Assembly (NCBI GenBank): GCA_023957245.1
Contig: JAMLHJ010000007.1
Span: 150,383-214,382 of the forward strand
From: Chitinophagales bacterium
GTDB taxonomy: Bacteria; Bacteroidota; Bacteroidia; Chitinophagales; JADIYW01
Reading direction: 5' to 3'
DNA length: 64,000 bases
Positions 51,630 through 60,640 of the stretch are shown here, one piece after another (within the stretch, counting starts at the first letter, position 1; each line of letters begins with the position of its first letter). Below the pieces are notes generated by a model that was not told where the DNA came from, ran no database searches, and was given only the letters and a program-made list of their open reading frames with translations. Position numbers and translations under genes: made by a program.

Positions 51630-53255
51630 TCACTTACTTAAAAAAGGATATTTGTAATCTGTTGGTGAAAGATAGTTTTCTTTGATATTTCTCGGAGAAA
51701 CCCACCTTAATAGATTCATGTATGACCCTGCTTTGTCGTTTGTACCCGATTTTCTAGCCCCACCAAATGGTTGTTGACCTACCACTGCTCCAGTCGGCTT
51801 GTCATTAATATATAAGTTTCCAGCGGCGTTCTTCAGTATTTTTTTTGCTACTTCAATGATATTTATATCTTGAGCTATAATTGCTCCAGTCAGAGCATAA
51901 GAAGAAGTATTGTTGACAATTTCTAATGTATTAATGAAGTCTTCTTTCTGATAAACGTAAATAGTCAAAACTGGTCCGAAAATTTCCTCGGTCATTGTCA
52001 GCGAATAAGGATCTTCAGTCAAAATTACAGTTGGTTGTATAAAATAACCCACTTTGTCATCATAAGATCCACCAAAAATAATCTGATTGCTAGATAAATT
52101 TCTAGCTTTTTCTATATAGTCAGTGATTTTATTGTATGCTCTTTGGTCTATTACAGCATTGACAAAGTTTTCAAAATTCTCAGGTGAGCCTACTTTGATT
52201 TCTTCTAACATTTGTTTCATTTCTTTCAAGACATCTTCCCAAATATCTGAAGAAATATATGCACGAGATGCAGCAGAACATTTTTGTCCCTGATACTCAA
52301 AAGCACCTCTGACCAATGCAGAAGCAACTACTTTTGCATCTGCACTTGAATGTGCAACTACGAAATCTTTTCCTCCAGTTTCTCCAACAATCCTTGGATA
52401 AGTTCTGTATAAATCTATATTTTGACCTATTGTCTTCCAAAAATAATTGAATGTATTTGTGGAGCCAGTGAAATGTAATCCAGCAAAATCTGGATGCTTT
52501 AATGCTATATCTGAAAGCTCTGGACCATCACAATAAATCATATTGATAACACCTGCTGGGAGCCCGGCTTCTATTAATATCTCCATAATCACATAGGCAG
52601 AATAAACTTGTGTTCCTGAGGGTTTCCATATCACTGTATTTCCCATCAATGCTGGAGCCGTAGGTAAGTTGCCAGAAATAGCAGTAAAGTTAAATGGAGT
52701 AATAGCTAGGACAAATCCTTCTAATGGTCTATAATCTAAAATATTTCTTTGACCTGCTGCCGAAATAGGTTGCTGTGCATATATTTGATACATATAATGC
52801 ACATTGAATCTTAAAAAGTCTGCCAATTCACAAGCTGCATCAATTTCTGCTTGATATGCATTTTTAGATTGAGCCAACATAGTCGCAGCATTAATCTTAG
52901 CTCTATATTTATTGGCTATTAAATCAGCTGCTTTTAAGAAAATATTAGCTCTTGTATGCATATCAGTTTCTGACCAAGTTGTTGAAGCTTCTAAGGCAGT
53001 TTGGATAGCAGATTCAATATTTTTAGTTTCAGCATAATAATAAGCACCAATAGGATGTTGATGGTCATACGGAGGTGCAATTTCTATTAATTTCTCAGTC
53101 TGTACCAACTCACCATTTATTACCATAGGTATTTTTCTATATTCACCTTTTTGTCTTTGAACTTCATTTAATAATTCAATTCGTTCTTTACTTCCAGGTG
53201 CATAATCGAGTACTGGTTCATTTAAAGGTAGCGTTGAAATAATAGTTGTATTCAT
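51630..53255 (-). CDS. pruA: L-glutamate gamma-semialdehyde (1-pyrroline-5-carboxylate) dehydrogenase
   Basis: Oxidises glutamate semialdehyde to glutamate with NAD+, the second step of proline breakdown. From the chosen ATG (MNTTIISTLPLNEPVLDYAPGSKER) it has 541 residues, as usual for the single-function enzyme. Motifs: TPFNFTAISGNLPTAPALMGNTVIWKPS, the Glu in ETGGKDFVVAHSSAD, and the catalytic Cys in FEYQGQKCSAASRAYI; PFGGARKSGTNDKAGS lies near the C terminus. A ten-residue longer frame exists, but Bacteroidota homologues start near this Met. No proline dehydrogenase gene is in the window. Confidence 0.95.
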   Translation of the reverse strand: MNTTIISTLPLNEPVLDYAPGSKERIELLNEVQRQKGEYRKIPMVINGELVQTEKLIEIAPPYDHQHPIGAYYYAETKNIESAIQTALEASTTWSETDMHTRANIFLKAADLIANKYRAKINAATMLAQSKNAYQAEIDAACELADFLRFNVHYMYQIYAQQPISAAGQRNILDYRPLEGFVLAITPFNFTAISGNLPTAPALMGNTVIWKPSGTQVYSAYVIMEILIEAGLPAGVINMIYCDGPELSDIALKHPDFAGLHFTGSTNTFNYFWKTIGQNIDLYRTYPRIVGETGGKDFVVAHSSADAKVVASALVRGAFEYQGQKCSAASRAYISSDIWEDVLKEMKQMLEEIKVGSPENFENFVNAVIDQRAYNKITDYIEKARNLSSNQIIFGGSYDDKVGYFIQPTVILTEDPYSLTMTEEIFGPVLTIYVYQKEDFINTLEIVNNTSSYALTGAIIAQDINIIEVAKKILKNAAGNLYINDKPTGAVVGQQPFGGARKSGTNDKAGSYMNLLRWVSPRNIKENYLSPTDYKYPFLSK

Positions 53256-53557
53256 ATTGAAAATATTTAACCTCATATATGACAATTGAACATTGTAAAA
53301 GTTTTAAAGAAGGTACATTAACAATCATTTTCAATAGAAAATGTATGAATAAGCAGAATTAATGTAGCTGAGTTTTTATGTGTATTAATTATTTTTTCTT
53401 ATTTAAAAGGTATTATACGCTTGTGTTTTTAGATGCTGTTAGTTAAATTTAAATTGGATTTTGATAAAGTATTATTAGTAGTAAATTGATTTTAACTACA
53501 TGATATTATTAAAAATACAAAATGAAATTAGAATAATAAATACTCTTAATTTTAATT
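53256..53557. other. Divergent intergenic region, pruA / WG-like gene (302 bases)
   Basis: AT-rich and presumably holds both promoters, but I find no exact TAnnTTTG box on either strand and no strong hairpin. Confidence 0.4.
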
Positions 53558-55024
53558 ATGAAAAAATTGATAATAACTTTTTTTTTATTTTTTATGAGCG
53601 CTATCCAGTTTGTTGCACTAGGACAAACTCAAATCAAATTAATGAAAGATGAGAAAATAAAGAAGGAGAATAATTTGTATGGAATCTATTATAATAAAGA
53701 ATGGGTGCTGCCGTGTAAATATGATAAAATTGAAGCTTATGAGTGGAACTATATTTTTGCATATTTTGGAAATTCGGTTGACGTGTATTCTAATTCTATG
53801 GGAACATGGAAAAAGTTACTTCAAGGTAAATTACCTATTCAATATTTAGATTTGTACAAATCATTTGCAAATACGGACAATTATCCTATTTATGAGCAAG
53901 GTAAGTGGGGCTTTTATAATGATATCTACCGAATAGAGCCTCAATATGATTCATTATTTGTTATTTGTAAAGAAGGAGCAAATGGAACCAATGGAAAAAG
54001 AGATTGCAATTCTGTGGTAGGTGCAGTTAAAAATGGAGTGAAGGGTGTAGTTAAGAATGATGGGAAAGAGATTGTGTTTAACTCTGATTATATTAGCTAT
54101 AAGTATATTTTTGACAATGCAAAAGAAAACTTTTATATTATTGCTACCCATAAATCAGGCGTTGAGGTCAATTATGATATTTATTATCTTTCAAAGAATG
54201 ATTTTATTATTACAACTGATAAGAATAATTTGAAAGGATATGTTTTTAATGGAAAGTTTGTTGCTCCCAAATATAAATCCATTGAACGTAATAGCTTAAT
54301 CCCAATTACCGATTATGAATGTGTTTTTCCAGATGGGAGAGTTGAATACCTAAAAGGAGAAGAGGTGATTTCGTCTGAAAAAGTAGCTGAGTATAAAGAT
54401 AGAATTGCAAAAGAAGAGCTTATGCAACAACAACGACAGCTCAAACAGAATCAATTTAAAGATTTTATCACAAAAAAAGGACTTACAAAAGAAATACAGA
54501 CAAAATTCTATTCTATAAATATTTATCCTGGTTGGGATGGGCTGTTTGTAGGTACCGAGAATGATGAATGGTTAATCTCTTCTAAAAGAGGAGTCAAAAA
54601 ACCTATTGAAATCTACAATGAAGCCCCAGAAGGATGGCTGAAAGAATATTATTTTGTTTCTACCATGAATATCTTATTTTATGACATGGATAGCATTACT
54701 ACTGATGAGTATAAGAAAGATTTTTTTGATAAAGTAATGCGTAGAAGTAAGTTGCCAAAAGATAAGATTAAACCAATTGAAGAGAAAGTTACTTTGCTTG
54801 ACGGAAGAGAAGCCTTATTGTTGTTTTATGTATATAAGGATGCTACAGGAATGGTTGGTGGAAGTTATTTTAATTGTGAACTTATATTTCCATCAGAGAA
54901 ATCACCTAATTCATTAACTGTTTTTATGATTGCAATGGAAGGAGTGCCTGATTTGCCTGAACAACAAGTTGCCGCATGGAAGGATTATTTTAAAAATGTC
55001 TTATTGTCAATTAGGCCAAAATAA
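53558..55024 (+). CDS. Secreted WG-repeat-like protein of unknown function
   Basis: A 488-residue protein with a Sec signal peptide (MKKLIITFFLFFMSAIQFVALGQ). Residues 35-260 show loose repeats of the WG type (NLYGIYYNKEWVLPCKYDKIEAY, GKWGFYNDIYRIEPQYDSLF, KGYVFNGKFVAPKYKSIE). A charged Gln/Lys helix (280-310) links to a C-terminal part of about 170 residues with YFVSTMNILFYDMDSITTDEYK and a final WKDYFKNVLLSIRPK, resembling a small lipid-binding-like fold, which I cannot name. No lipobox and no sorting domain. Function unknown; it stands alone. Confidence 0.72.
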   Translation: MKKLIITFFLFFMSAIQFVALGQTQIKLMKDEKIKKENNLYGIYYNKEWVLPCKYDKIEAYEWNYIFAYFGNSVDVYSNSMGTWKKLLQGKLPIQYLDLYKSFANTDNYPIYEQGKWGFYNDIYRIEPQYDSLFVICKEGANGTNGKRDCNSVVGAVKNGVKGVVKNDGKEIVFNSDYISYKYIFDNAKENFYIIATHKSGVEVNYDIYYLSKNDFIITTDKNNLKGYVFNGKFVAPKYKSIERNSLIPITDYECVFPDGRVEYLKGEEVISSEKVAEYKDRIAKEELMQQQRQLKQNQFKDFITKKGLTKEIQTKFYSINIYPGWDGLFVGTENDEWLISSKRGVKKPIEIYNEAPEGWLKEYYFVSTMNILFYDMDSITTDEYKKDFFDKVMRRSKLPKDKIKPIEEKVTLLDGREALLLFYVYKDATGMVGGSYFNCELIFPSEKSPNSLTVFMIAMEGVPDLPEQQVAAWKDYFKNVLLSIRPK

Positions 55025-55228
55025 GTGAGTTGGTTGAATTGAATTGTATATTTCTAAAAATATCACAATAAATGAAAGTGATCTATACCATATTCTACTA
55101 TTATTGATTTCCAATGTTTTTATGACTATTGCATGGCATGTCATCTAAAATTTAAGGATATCGAATGGTTTGAAACTCTTAGATTAACAGCTATCATTTT
55201 AATCAGTTGGGGAATAGCATTTTTTCAA

Positions 55229-56188
55229 TTACGAAAACCACAGCCAAATTCCTGCTATCAATTCCATGAGCATGGCTATGCCTACATGTATCAGTACTCC
55301 AGCTGCAATAGAGCCAGATCTGTAACTCAATAGCCCCAATATCATTCCTCCAAAAAATGAACTGACACATTCACCCATTGGTTTGCCAAAATGTATAAAA
55401 CAGTAAAACATTGCTGCAGGAATAATAGCTCTACTACCAGCATATTTTACAAATGCTAAAATCAAAAATCCTCTGAAGAAAAATTCAACATGGAAAAATT
55501 CTGATGCGTAACAAAATTCATACAATGCAATGAACCATTCTTTAGGCATGTTGGCAGTTATATATGGCATGATTCTTCGTGAGGTAGGGTAGTATTCTTG
55601 AAAATCTTGACTAAATGATGCAGCAATTACCAATGGAACCATTGCTAATAATAAATATAGATAAATTGAAACGTGGGCATTTTTTATACTAAATCCATAA
55701 AGAGGCTGTGATTTTCTATCTCTCCAAAACCAAAAAAGAAAAATAATTAAAGACATGACCAGTGATTGGACAACTTGGTCTGCACAAATTTTTAATATAC
55801 TAGCTGTATTATAATCTTGAATAAATCTATCTATTAACGCCCTGTATTGATAGATATAGCAGTATAATGAAAAAGAACCCAGTGCTATCAATATCCTGCC
55901 CCAAAGACCTGGTTTTAATAGCATTTTTCTGCCTTCTTTATCATAGATATAAGATAAATACATAGGAATAAATGCACTAGCATATAAGATGAAATACAGA
56001 TAAAAATGCTTGAAAGTATGGTAGTGCTTGTCAATGATACCATTTTCAATATCATATTTATAATTCAAGTGAATAGCAACAGCAAGAAAAAGTGCGACAA
56101 AGAGTAGGTGAAAGATGTTTTGTTCTTTCCAATAATCTCTCAGATAATTCAATATGATTTTCAAGATTTTCTCAAGATTTTTATTCAA
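55229..56188 (-). CDS. CPBP-family (Rce1-like) membrane protein with altered active site
   Basis: Membrane protein of 319 residues with about eight hydrophobic segments. The C-terminal third matches the CPBP/Abi domain: ASEFFHVEFFFRGFLILAFVKYAGSRAIIPAAMFYCFIHFGKPMGE, then FFGGMILGLLSYRSGSIAAGVLIHVGIAM. The usual EExxxR motif reads VExxxR (VEFFFR), so the first glutamate, the catalytic one in Rce1-type proteases, is replaced, while both histidine motifs remain. It may be a non-proteolytic member or use another acidic residue. Its neighbours offer no context. Confidence 0.8.
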   Translation of the reverse strand: MNKNLEKILKIILNYLRDYWKEQNIFHLLFVALFLAVAIHLNYKYDIENGIIDKHYHTFKHFYLYFILYASAFIPMYLSYIYDKEGRKMLLKPGLWGRILIALGSFSLYCYIYQYRALIDRFIQDYNTASILKICADQVVQSLVMSLIIFLFWFWRDRKSQPLYGFSIKNAHVSIYLYLLLAMVPLVIAASFSQDFQEYYPTSRRIMPYITANMPKEWFIALYEFCYASEFFHVEFFFRGFLILAFVKYAGSRAIIPAAMFYCFIHFGKPMGECVSSFFGGMILGLLSYRSGSIAAGVLIHVGIAMLMELIAGIWLWFS

Positions 56189-56334
56189 ATCCGAAGATAG
56201 AAAGATTCTTAAGTTTTGAATCCCAATATCATAAAGATTATAATACTCAAGAGAATTTTGGATAAACAGATGTTTTATTTTAGTGAAGAAGTGTCTGTAT
56301 TTTCATTAATTTGCCAATAAATATTCATACTCTC

Positions 56335-57318
56335 ATGCGACTTGTAGAATGTGTACCCAATTTTTCGGAAGGAAGAGATTTGAAAGTTATCGACTCAATT
56401 GCTCATGCTATATCATCTGTACCCAATGTTTGGCTACTACATACAGATATTGGTCATGATGCTAATCGCACTGTTTTTACTTTTGTTGGAGATATTCATA
56501 CTATTGGAGAAGCTATTATTCAAGCTATATTGACTGCCAATAATTTAATAGACATGAGTAAACATCATGGGGAGCATCCACGTATGGGCGCATGTGATGT
56601 ATGTCCATTGATTCCACTTGGAGAAACGTCTATGGAGGAAGTTGTAAATCTTTCACATGATATAGGAAAGCAGCTTGGAAATAGTGGCATTCCCGTATAT
56701 ATGTATGAAAATTCTGCGATTCGTCTTGAAAGAAAAAATCTGGCATTTCTCAGAAAAGGTGAATATGAAGGACTTAAAGAAAAACTACAGTCTGATAGCC
56801 ATTTGCCTGATTATGGTCCTCATATATTCAACGAAAAGTTTGGTGCTATGGTTTTGGGTGCTAGAAATTTTCTCATTGCATACAATGTCAATTTGGAAAC
56901 AAAAGATGTATCAATTGCTAAAAAAATAGCAGCGACTATAAGAGAAAGTGGATATCGAAATGCAGAAGGAATTTATGTTCATGGGATACTGAAAGGAGTG
57001 AAGGCGATAGGATGGTGGATGGAAGAATATCAATGTGCACAGGTTTCTACAAATATCGTTGATATCAATATTGCTGATGTAAAATTGGTATTTGATACCG
57101 TAAAAAATGAAGCTCTAAAGTATCATGTTGAAGTCAAATATTCTGAGCTTATAGGTCTGATTCCTGAATCAGTTATTTTGAGAATAGCAAATGAAATTTT
57201 ACCTTTTGAGAAGAATAAATCTCTACTTTATCGTACAGTCTTTGATTATCTAGGACTGATGAATATGGATGAAAATAGAATTTTGGAAGTCTTAATCAAG
57301 GAGAAGCAGAGGTTATAG
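56335..57318 (+). CDS. ftcD: Glutamate formimidoyltransferase
   Basis: Transfers the formimino group from N-formimino-glutamate to tetrahydrofolate at the end of histidine breakdown. From the ATG giving MRLVECVPNFSEGRD it has 327 residues, the length of the stand-alone transferase without the cyclodeaminase domain. LLHTDIGHDANRTVFTFVG, KHHGEHPRMGACDVCPLIPL (with the catalytic-site histidines) and GAMVLGARNFLIAYNVNL are typical. The eight-residue longer frame begins at a TTG and lacks family likeness. No other hut gene is in the window. Confidence 0.95.
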   Translation: MRLVECVPNFSEGRDLKVIDSIAHAISSVPNVWLLHTDIGHDANRTVFTFVGDIHTIGEAIIQAILTANNLIDMSKHHGEHPRMGACDVCPLIPLGETSMEEVVNLSHDIGKQLGNSGIPVYMYENSAIRLERKNLAFLRKGEYEGLKEKLQSDSHLPDYGPHIFNEKFGAMVLGARNFLIAYNVNLETKDVSIAKKIAATIRESGYRNAEGIYVHGILKGVKAIGWWMEEYQCAQVSTNIVDINIADVKLVFDTVKNEALKYHVEVKYSELIGLIPESVILRIANEILPFEKNKSLLYRTVFDYLGLMNMDENRILEVLIKEKQRL

Positions 57319-57399
57319 ATTTTTTGATACCTTCTACATGCTTATATTTTAATACTTGTCTATACAATTAATTAATTCAATTTTAACGTAACTGAGAGC

Positions 57400-57428
57400 T
57401 TGCAGAAAAGAAATTTATTTTAATTTTG
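57400..57428 (+). promoter_or_regulatory. Promoter of the tetR-tolC-acrA-acrB operon
   Basis: TTG at 57400-57402, an 18-base spacer, and TAATTTTG at 57421-57428. The box ends seven bases before the ATG, so the leader would be only a few bases. Confidence 0.62.
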
Positions 57429-57431
57429 CTA

Positions 57432-57451
57432 CCGAATGAACGTTCTATCGG
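57432..57451. promoter_or_regulatory. Palindromic operator over the tetR start codon
   Basis: A 20-base imperfect palindrome: CCGA, two free bases, GAACGTTC, two free bases, TCGG. It covers the predicted transcription start and the tetR ATG (57436), where a bound TetR dimer would block transcription. No second copy is seen before tolC. Confidence 0.55.
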
Positions 57452-58017
57452 AAATAAACAATAAAAAAATTGAAGCTTTGTTTCTCACTACTTTGGAATT
57501 GGTAGCGAAATATGGCTTTCATGGGACATCTATGTCTATGATATCTAAGGAGTCAGGTATTGCTATTGGTACGATATATCATTATTATAAGTCTAAAGAT
57601 GAGTTGATAATGGCTGTGTTGGAATATGCCAAAAAGAAAGGAATGGAAGCTAGCTTCGGTAAAGATAATATCGAGTTGGATTACTATACTAGATTTATGC
57701 TTATCTGGTCACATCTATATGATCATCTAATAGCACATCCTGAAATGTTGAGTTATATCAGCCAATATTATTCATCACCATATTGCGGTCAAGTAGAAGA
57801 TGATACTTATTGTTTTCAAGGGGAATTGGCTTTGTTTCTCAATAACGCAGTTAGAGATAATTGTATTAAAGATAATATCCCACATCATTTGATTAGTTCG
57901 ATTTTCCTAGGTAGTGTGGTCAATAGTGCTAGAGATTGGATTAAAAATAAGAATAAATTAGATGAACAAGGTATCCGTGCTCTGGTAGATATTATTTGGG
58001 AGGGGATTAAGATTTAA
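57436..58017 (+). CDS. TetR/AcrR-family repressor of the efflux operon
   Basis: DNA-binding regulator of 193 residues. The helix-turn-helix is FLTTLELVAKYGFHGTSMSMISKESGIAIGTIYHYYKSKDELIMAVLEYAK (about 15-66), standard for TetR. The variable C-terminal domain (70-193) would bind the inducer; it is not assignable. It is the first gene of the RND efflux operon and has a palindromic operator over its own start, so autorepression with co-control of the pump is likely. Confidence 0.9.
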   Translation: MNVLSEINNKKIEALFLTTLELVAKYGFHGTSMSMISKESGIAIGTIYHYYKSKDELIMAVLEYAKKKGMEASFGKDNIELDYYTRFMLIWSHLYDHLIAHPEMLSYISQYYSSPYCGQVEDDTYCFQGELALFLNNAVRDNCIKDNIPHHLISSIFLGSVVNSARDWIKNKNKLDEQGIRALVDIIWEGIKI

Positions 58018-58154
58018 GATTTAAGAAGTTAGAATTACGAAGTTAGAATTACAAATTACGAATGAAAAAAGCTAGTGGTTGAGTTTGTCAAAACCATGAA
58101 GAAAAAAGTTAGAATTACGAATTACGAAGTGAAAAGTAAAATGTATTTGAGAGT
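58018..58154. repeat. Short direct repeats and a REP-like hairpin between tetR and tolC
   Basis: The 12-base word AGTTAGAATTAC occurs at 58027, 58041 and 58107, with the related ATTACGAA several times. At 58075-58098 GTGGTTGAGTTTGTCAAAACC forms a weak stem and resembles the TGAGCCTGTCGA hairpin near 63880. No terminator is visible, so tolC can be read from the tetR promoter. Confidence 0.55.
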
Positions 58155-59474
58155 ATGAATTTAAAATTATTTTTAATAGGATTGATAAGTATATCTTATT
58201 TCCATGTCGAAGCACAAGAATCCTTTCCTGAAAGTGCTACTTTACAACAATGTATTGATTATGCATTAAAAAATCAGGCGGATATTCGTATCGCTGAGAT
58301 AGATGAGCAAATTAGTGAAAGAGATATATCATCTTCTTTAAGTGGCTGGTTGCCAAGCGTAGGAGTTGTTTCCAATTATAATCACAATTTGAAGATACCT
58401 TCTACAATTATAGGAAATCAAGTGATATTGATGGGAATGAAAAATGTTTCTGCATTGTCATTCCAAGCTGACCAGCAAATATTAAATCCACAATTGATAC
58501 AAGCTTCAAAATCTGCAAAAGTTATTCGTGAGTTGAATACAAAAAATACAGAATTGAATAAAATCAATACTGTTGTGGAGGTGAGTAAGGCTTATTATGA
58601 TATTTTGATTTCTAATGAACAAATAGATATTATTCAAGCCAATATTGTAAGAATTGAAAAACAGTTGCAAGATGCTACTTCTCGTTTTGAAGCAGGATTA
58701 GTAGATCAGACAGATTTTAAACGTGCGAAAATTGCTTTAAGTAATTCTAAAGCTGATTTGCAACGCACTCAAGAAATGTTGAAATACAAATATGTTTTTC
58801 TGAAAGAATTGATGGGCTTAGATGCTGATAATATGCTGAGTTTGTCTTTTGAAGAAGATAATATAGACCAAAAAATATTGGAAGATACACCCAATGAATT
58901 GAATGTAGCTAATAGAGTAGAGTATCAGATGTTGGAAACCCAAAAGAAATTACAACAATTGAATACTAAGTTTGCCAAAGTCGGATATATGCCTTCTCTA
59001 TCTGCATTTTTGAATTATGGATGGGACTGGCGAGCCAATAAAATTGGAGATTTGTATGATATTACTACACCTCGTTCAGTATTTGGGCTCAATTTTTCTT
59101 TTAATATTTTTGATGGAAACAAAAAGCTACAATATTTAAGAAAATCTCAACTATTGGAGACAAGATTGGATTGGGGAATGACTCAATTGAAAAATCAAAT
59201 TAATACACAATACAAATTGGCTACCTCTGCTTATCAAGCAAATATTATTAGCTGGTCAACTGCTAAAGATAATATGCAGATGTCGCAAGATGTTTACGAT
59301 GTTATCAAATTACAATATGATGCTGGAATTAAAAACTATCTGGAACTGATGACTGCTGATACAGATTTAAAAACTGCTCAAATCAATTATCTAAGCTCTT
59401 TATTTGCAGTATTGTCTGCTAAGTTGGATGTTCAAAGAGCATTAGGGGAAATCAATATATCTACACAAAAATAA
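58155..59474 (+). CDS. TolC-family outer-membrane efflux channel
   Basis: Outer-membrane factor of 439 residues with a Sec signal peptide (ending VEAQ near 21). Two outer-membrane efflux repeats each pair long alpha-helices with short beta strands; ATLQQCIDYALKNQADIRIAEIDEQISERDISSSLSGWLPSVGVVSNYN is the family's N-terminal pattern and QYDAGIKNYLELMTADTDLKTAQINYLSSLFAVLSAKLDVQRALG its C-terminal one. No lipobox, unlike OprM. It forms the exit duct of the tripartite pump encoded by this and the next two genes. Confidence 0.93.
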   Translation: MNLKLFLIGLISISYFHVEAQESFPESATLQQCIDYALKNQADIRIAEIDEQISERDISSSLSGWLPSVGVVSNYNHNLKIPSTIIGNQVILMGMKNVSALSFQADQQILNPQLIQASKSAKVIRELNTKNTELNKINTVVEVSKAYYDILISNEQIDIIQANIVRIEKQLQDATSRFEAGLVDQTDFKRAKIALSNSKADLQRTQEMLKYKYVFLKELMGLDADNMLSLSFEEDNIDQKILEDTPNELNVANRVEYQMLETQKKLQQLNTKFAKVGYMPSLSAFLNYGWDWRANKIGDLYDITTPRSVFGLNFSFNIFDGNKKLQYLRKSQLLETRLDWGMTQLKNQINTQYKLATSAYQANIISWSTAKDNMQMSQDVYDVIKLQYDAGIKNYLELMTADTDLKTAQINYLSSLFAVLSAKLDVQRALGEINISTQK

Positions 59475-59487
59475 AATTACACACAAA

Positions 59488-60612
59488 ATGAATCATAATA
59501 AATTTTTATACTTAGTTGGTTTTTTAAGCGTTTTCTCTGCTTGTAAATCTCCTGATAATGCAGCTCCAATGCAGCAAGAAAGAGTAATTCCTGTCAGTGT
59601 TACTGAGGTGACTGAAGAAATGGTTGCTAATACCATCAATTATCCTTCAACTGTTGTGGCATTAAATGAAACAGAATTAAGAGCAGAAGTCAACGGTTAT
59701 ATAACTGGTATTTTTGTTGCTGATGGTGCTCAAGTAAGTAAAGGTCAAAAATTATATGAAATTGATAGAATAAGATATCAAGCAGCTAGAGACCAAGCCA
59801 AAGCAAATTTGCAAATTGCATTGACCAATCTGGATAAAATTAAGAAAGATTTGGATAGATATGTGATGTTGGATGAGAAACAAGCAATCGCTAAACAAAT
59901 TGTTGATTATGCTCAATTTGATTACAATAATGCGAAAGCCCAAGTAGAAGGAGCTAGAGCCAATTTGCTCAATGCCGAAACAAATTTATCACGTTCAATT
60001 ATTTATGCACCATTTTCTGGGACAATTGGTATTTCGCAAGTAAGGAAAGGTGCTCTTGTTACTGCTGGAGTTACTTTGTTGAACACAGTTTCTGCTACTC
60101 AACCCATTGCAGTTGATTTTATGGTGAGTGAAAAAGATATTCAGCAATTTGTTGATTTTCAAAAACAAGCTAATATTCAAAGAGATTCGATTATTTCTTT
60201 AGGGCTACCTAATGGTCAGATTTATAGTCATTTTGGAAAGATTTCTATGATAGATAGAGCCGTAGATCAAAATACAGGAACAATAACTGTAAGATCTATT
60301 TTTGACAATTCCAAAGGAGAATTGAGAGTGGGAATGAATGTAGATATTAAAATCTTAAACAAAATAGCTACACCTCAAATCGTTATTCCTTATAAAGCGA
60401 CGATGGAACAATTGGGTCAGACAATGGTATATGTAGTATCTGATAGTAATACAGCTCTACCGAATATGGTCAAACTAGGGTTTAAATTAGGAGATAAAGT
60501 GGTGGTAAATGAAGGTTTGTCTGTAGGGCAAAAAATTGTTACCGATGGACTTATCAATTTAAGACCCAATGATAAGATAGTCATTAACACACCAACAGAT
60601 ACCACAAAATAA
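59488..60612 (+). CDS. RND efflux periplasmic adaptor subunit (AcrA-like), lipoprotein
   Basis: Membrane fusion protein of 374 residues linking the permease to TolC. Cys19 (VFSACKS) is a lipobox. In order are a beta-barrel start (VIPVSVTEVTEEMVANTINYPSTV), the lipoyl half-motifs (LRAEVNGYITGIFVADGAQVSKGQKLYEID), an alpha-helical hairpin (75-145), and the second lipoyl half with SIIYAPFSGTIGISQVRKGALV, then the barrel and membrane-proximal domains. The gene starts 13 bases after tolC and ends 28 before the permease. Confidence 0.94.
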   Translation: MNHNKFLYLVGFLSVFSACKSPDNAAPMQQERVIPVSVTEVTEEMVANTINYPSTVVALNETELRAEVNGYITGIFVADGAQVSKGQKLYEIDRIRYQAARDQAKANLQIALTNLDKIKKDLDRYVMLDEKQAIAKQIVDYAQFDYNNAKAQVEGARANLLNAETNLSRSIIYAPFSGTIGISQVRKGALVTAGVTLLNTVSATQPIAVDFMVSEKDIQQFVDFQKQANIQRDSIISLGLPNGQIYSHFGKISMIDRAVDQNTGTITVRSIFDNSKGELRVGMNVDIKILNKIATPQIVIPYKATMEQLGQTMVYVVSDSNTALPNMVKLGFKLGDKVVVNEGLSVGQKIVTDGLINLRPNDKIVINTPTDTTK

Positions 60613-60640
60613 TCCGTTTTATCAGTAAGAATATATTTCA

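Noticed and set aside
55133..55333. 66-residue open frame overlapping the 3' end of the CPBP gene
   Set aside because: It is antisense to a well-supported gene for half its length, has no family features and starts in AT-rich intergenic sequence.
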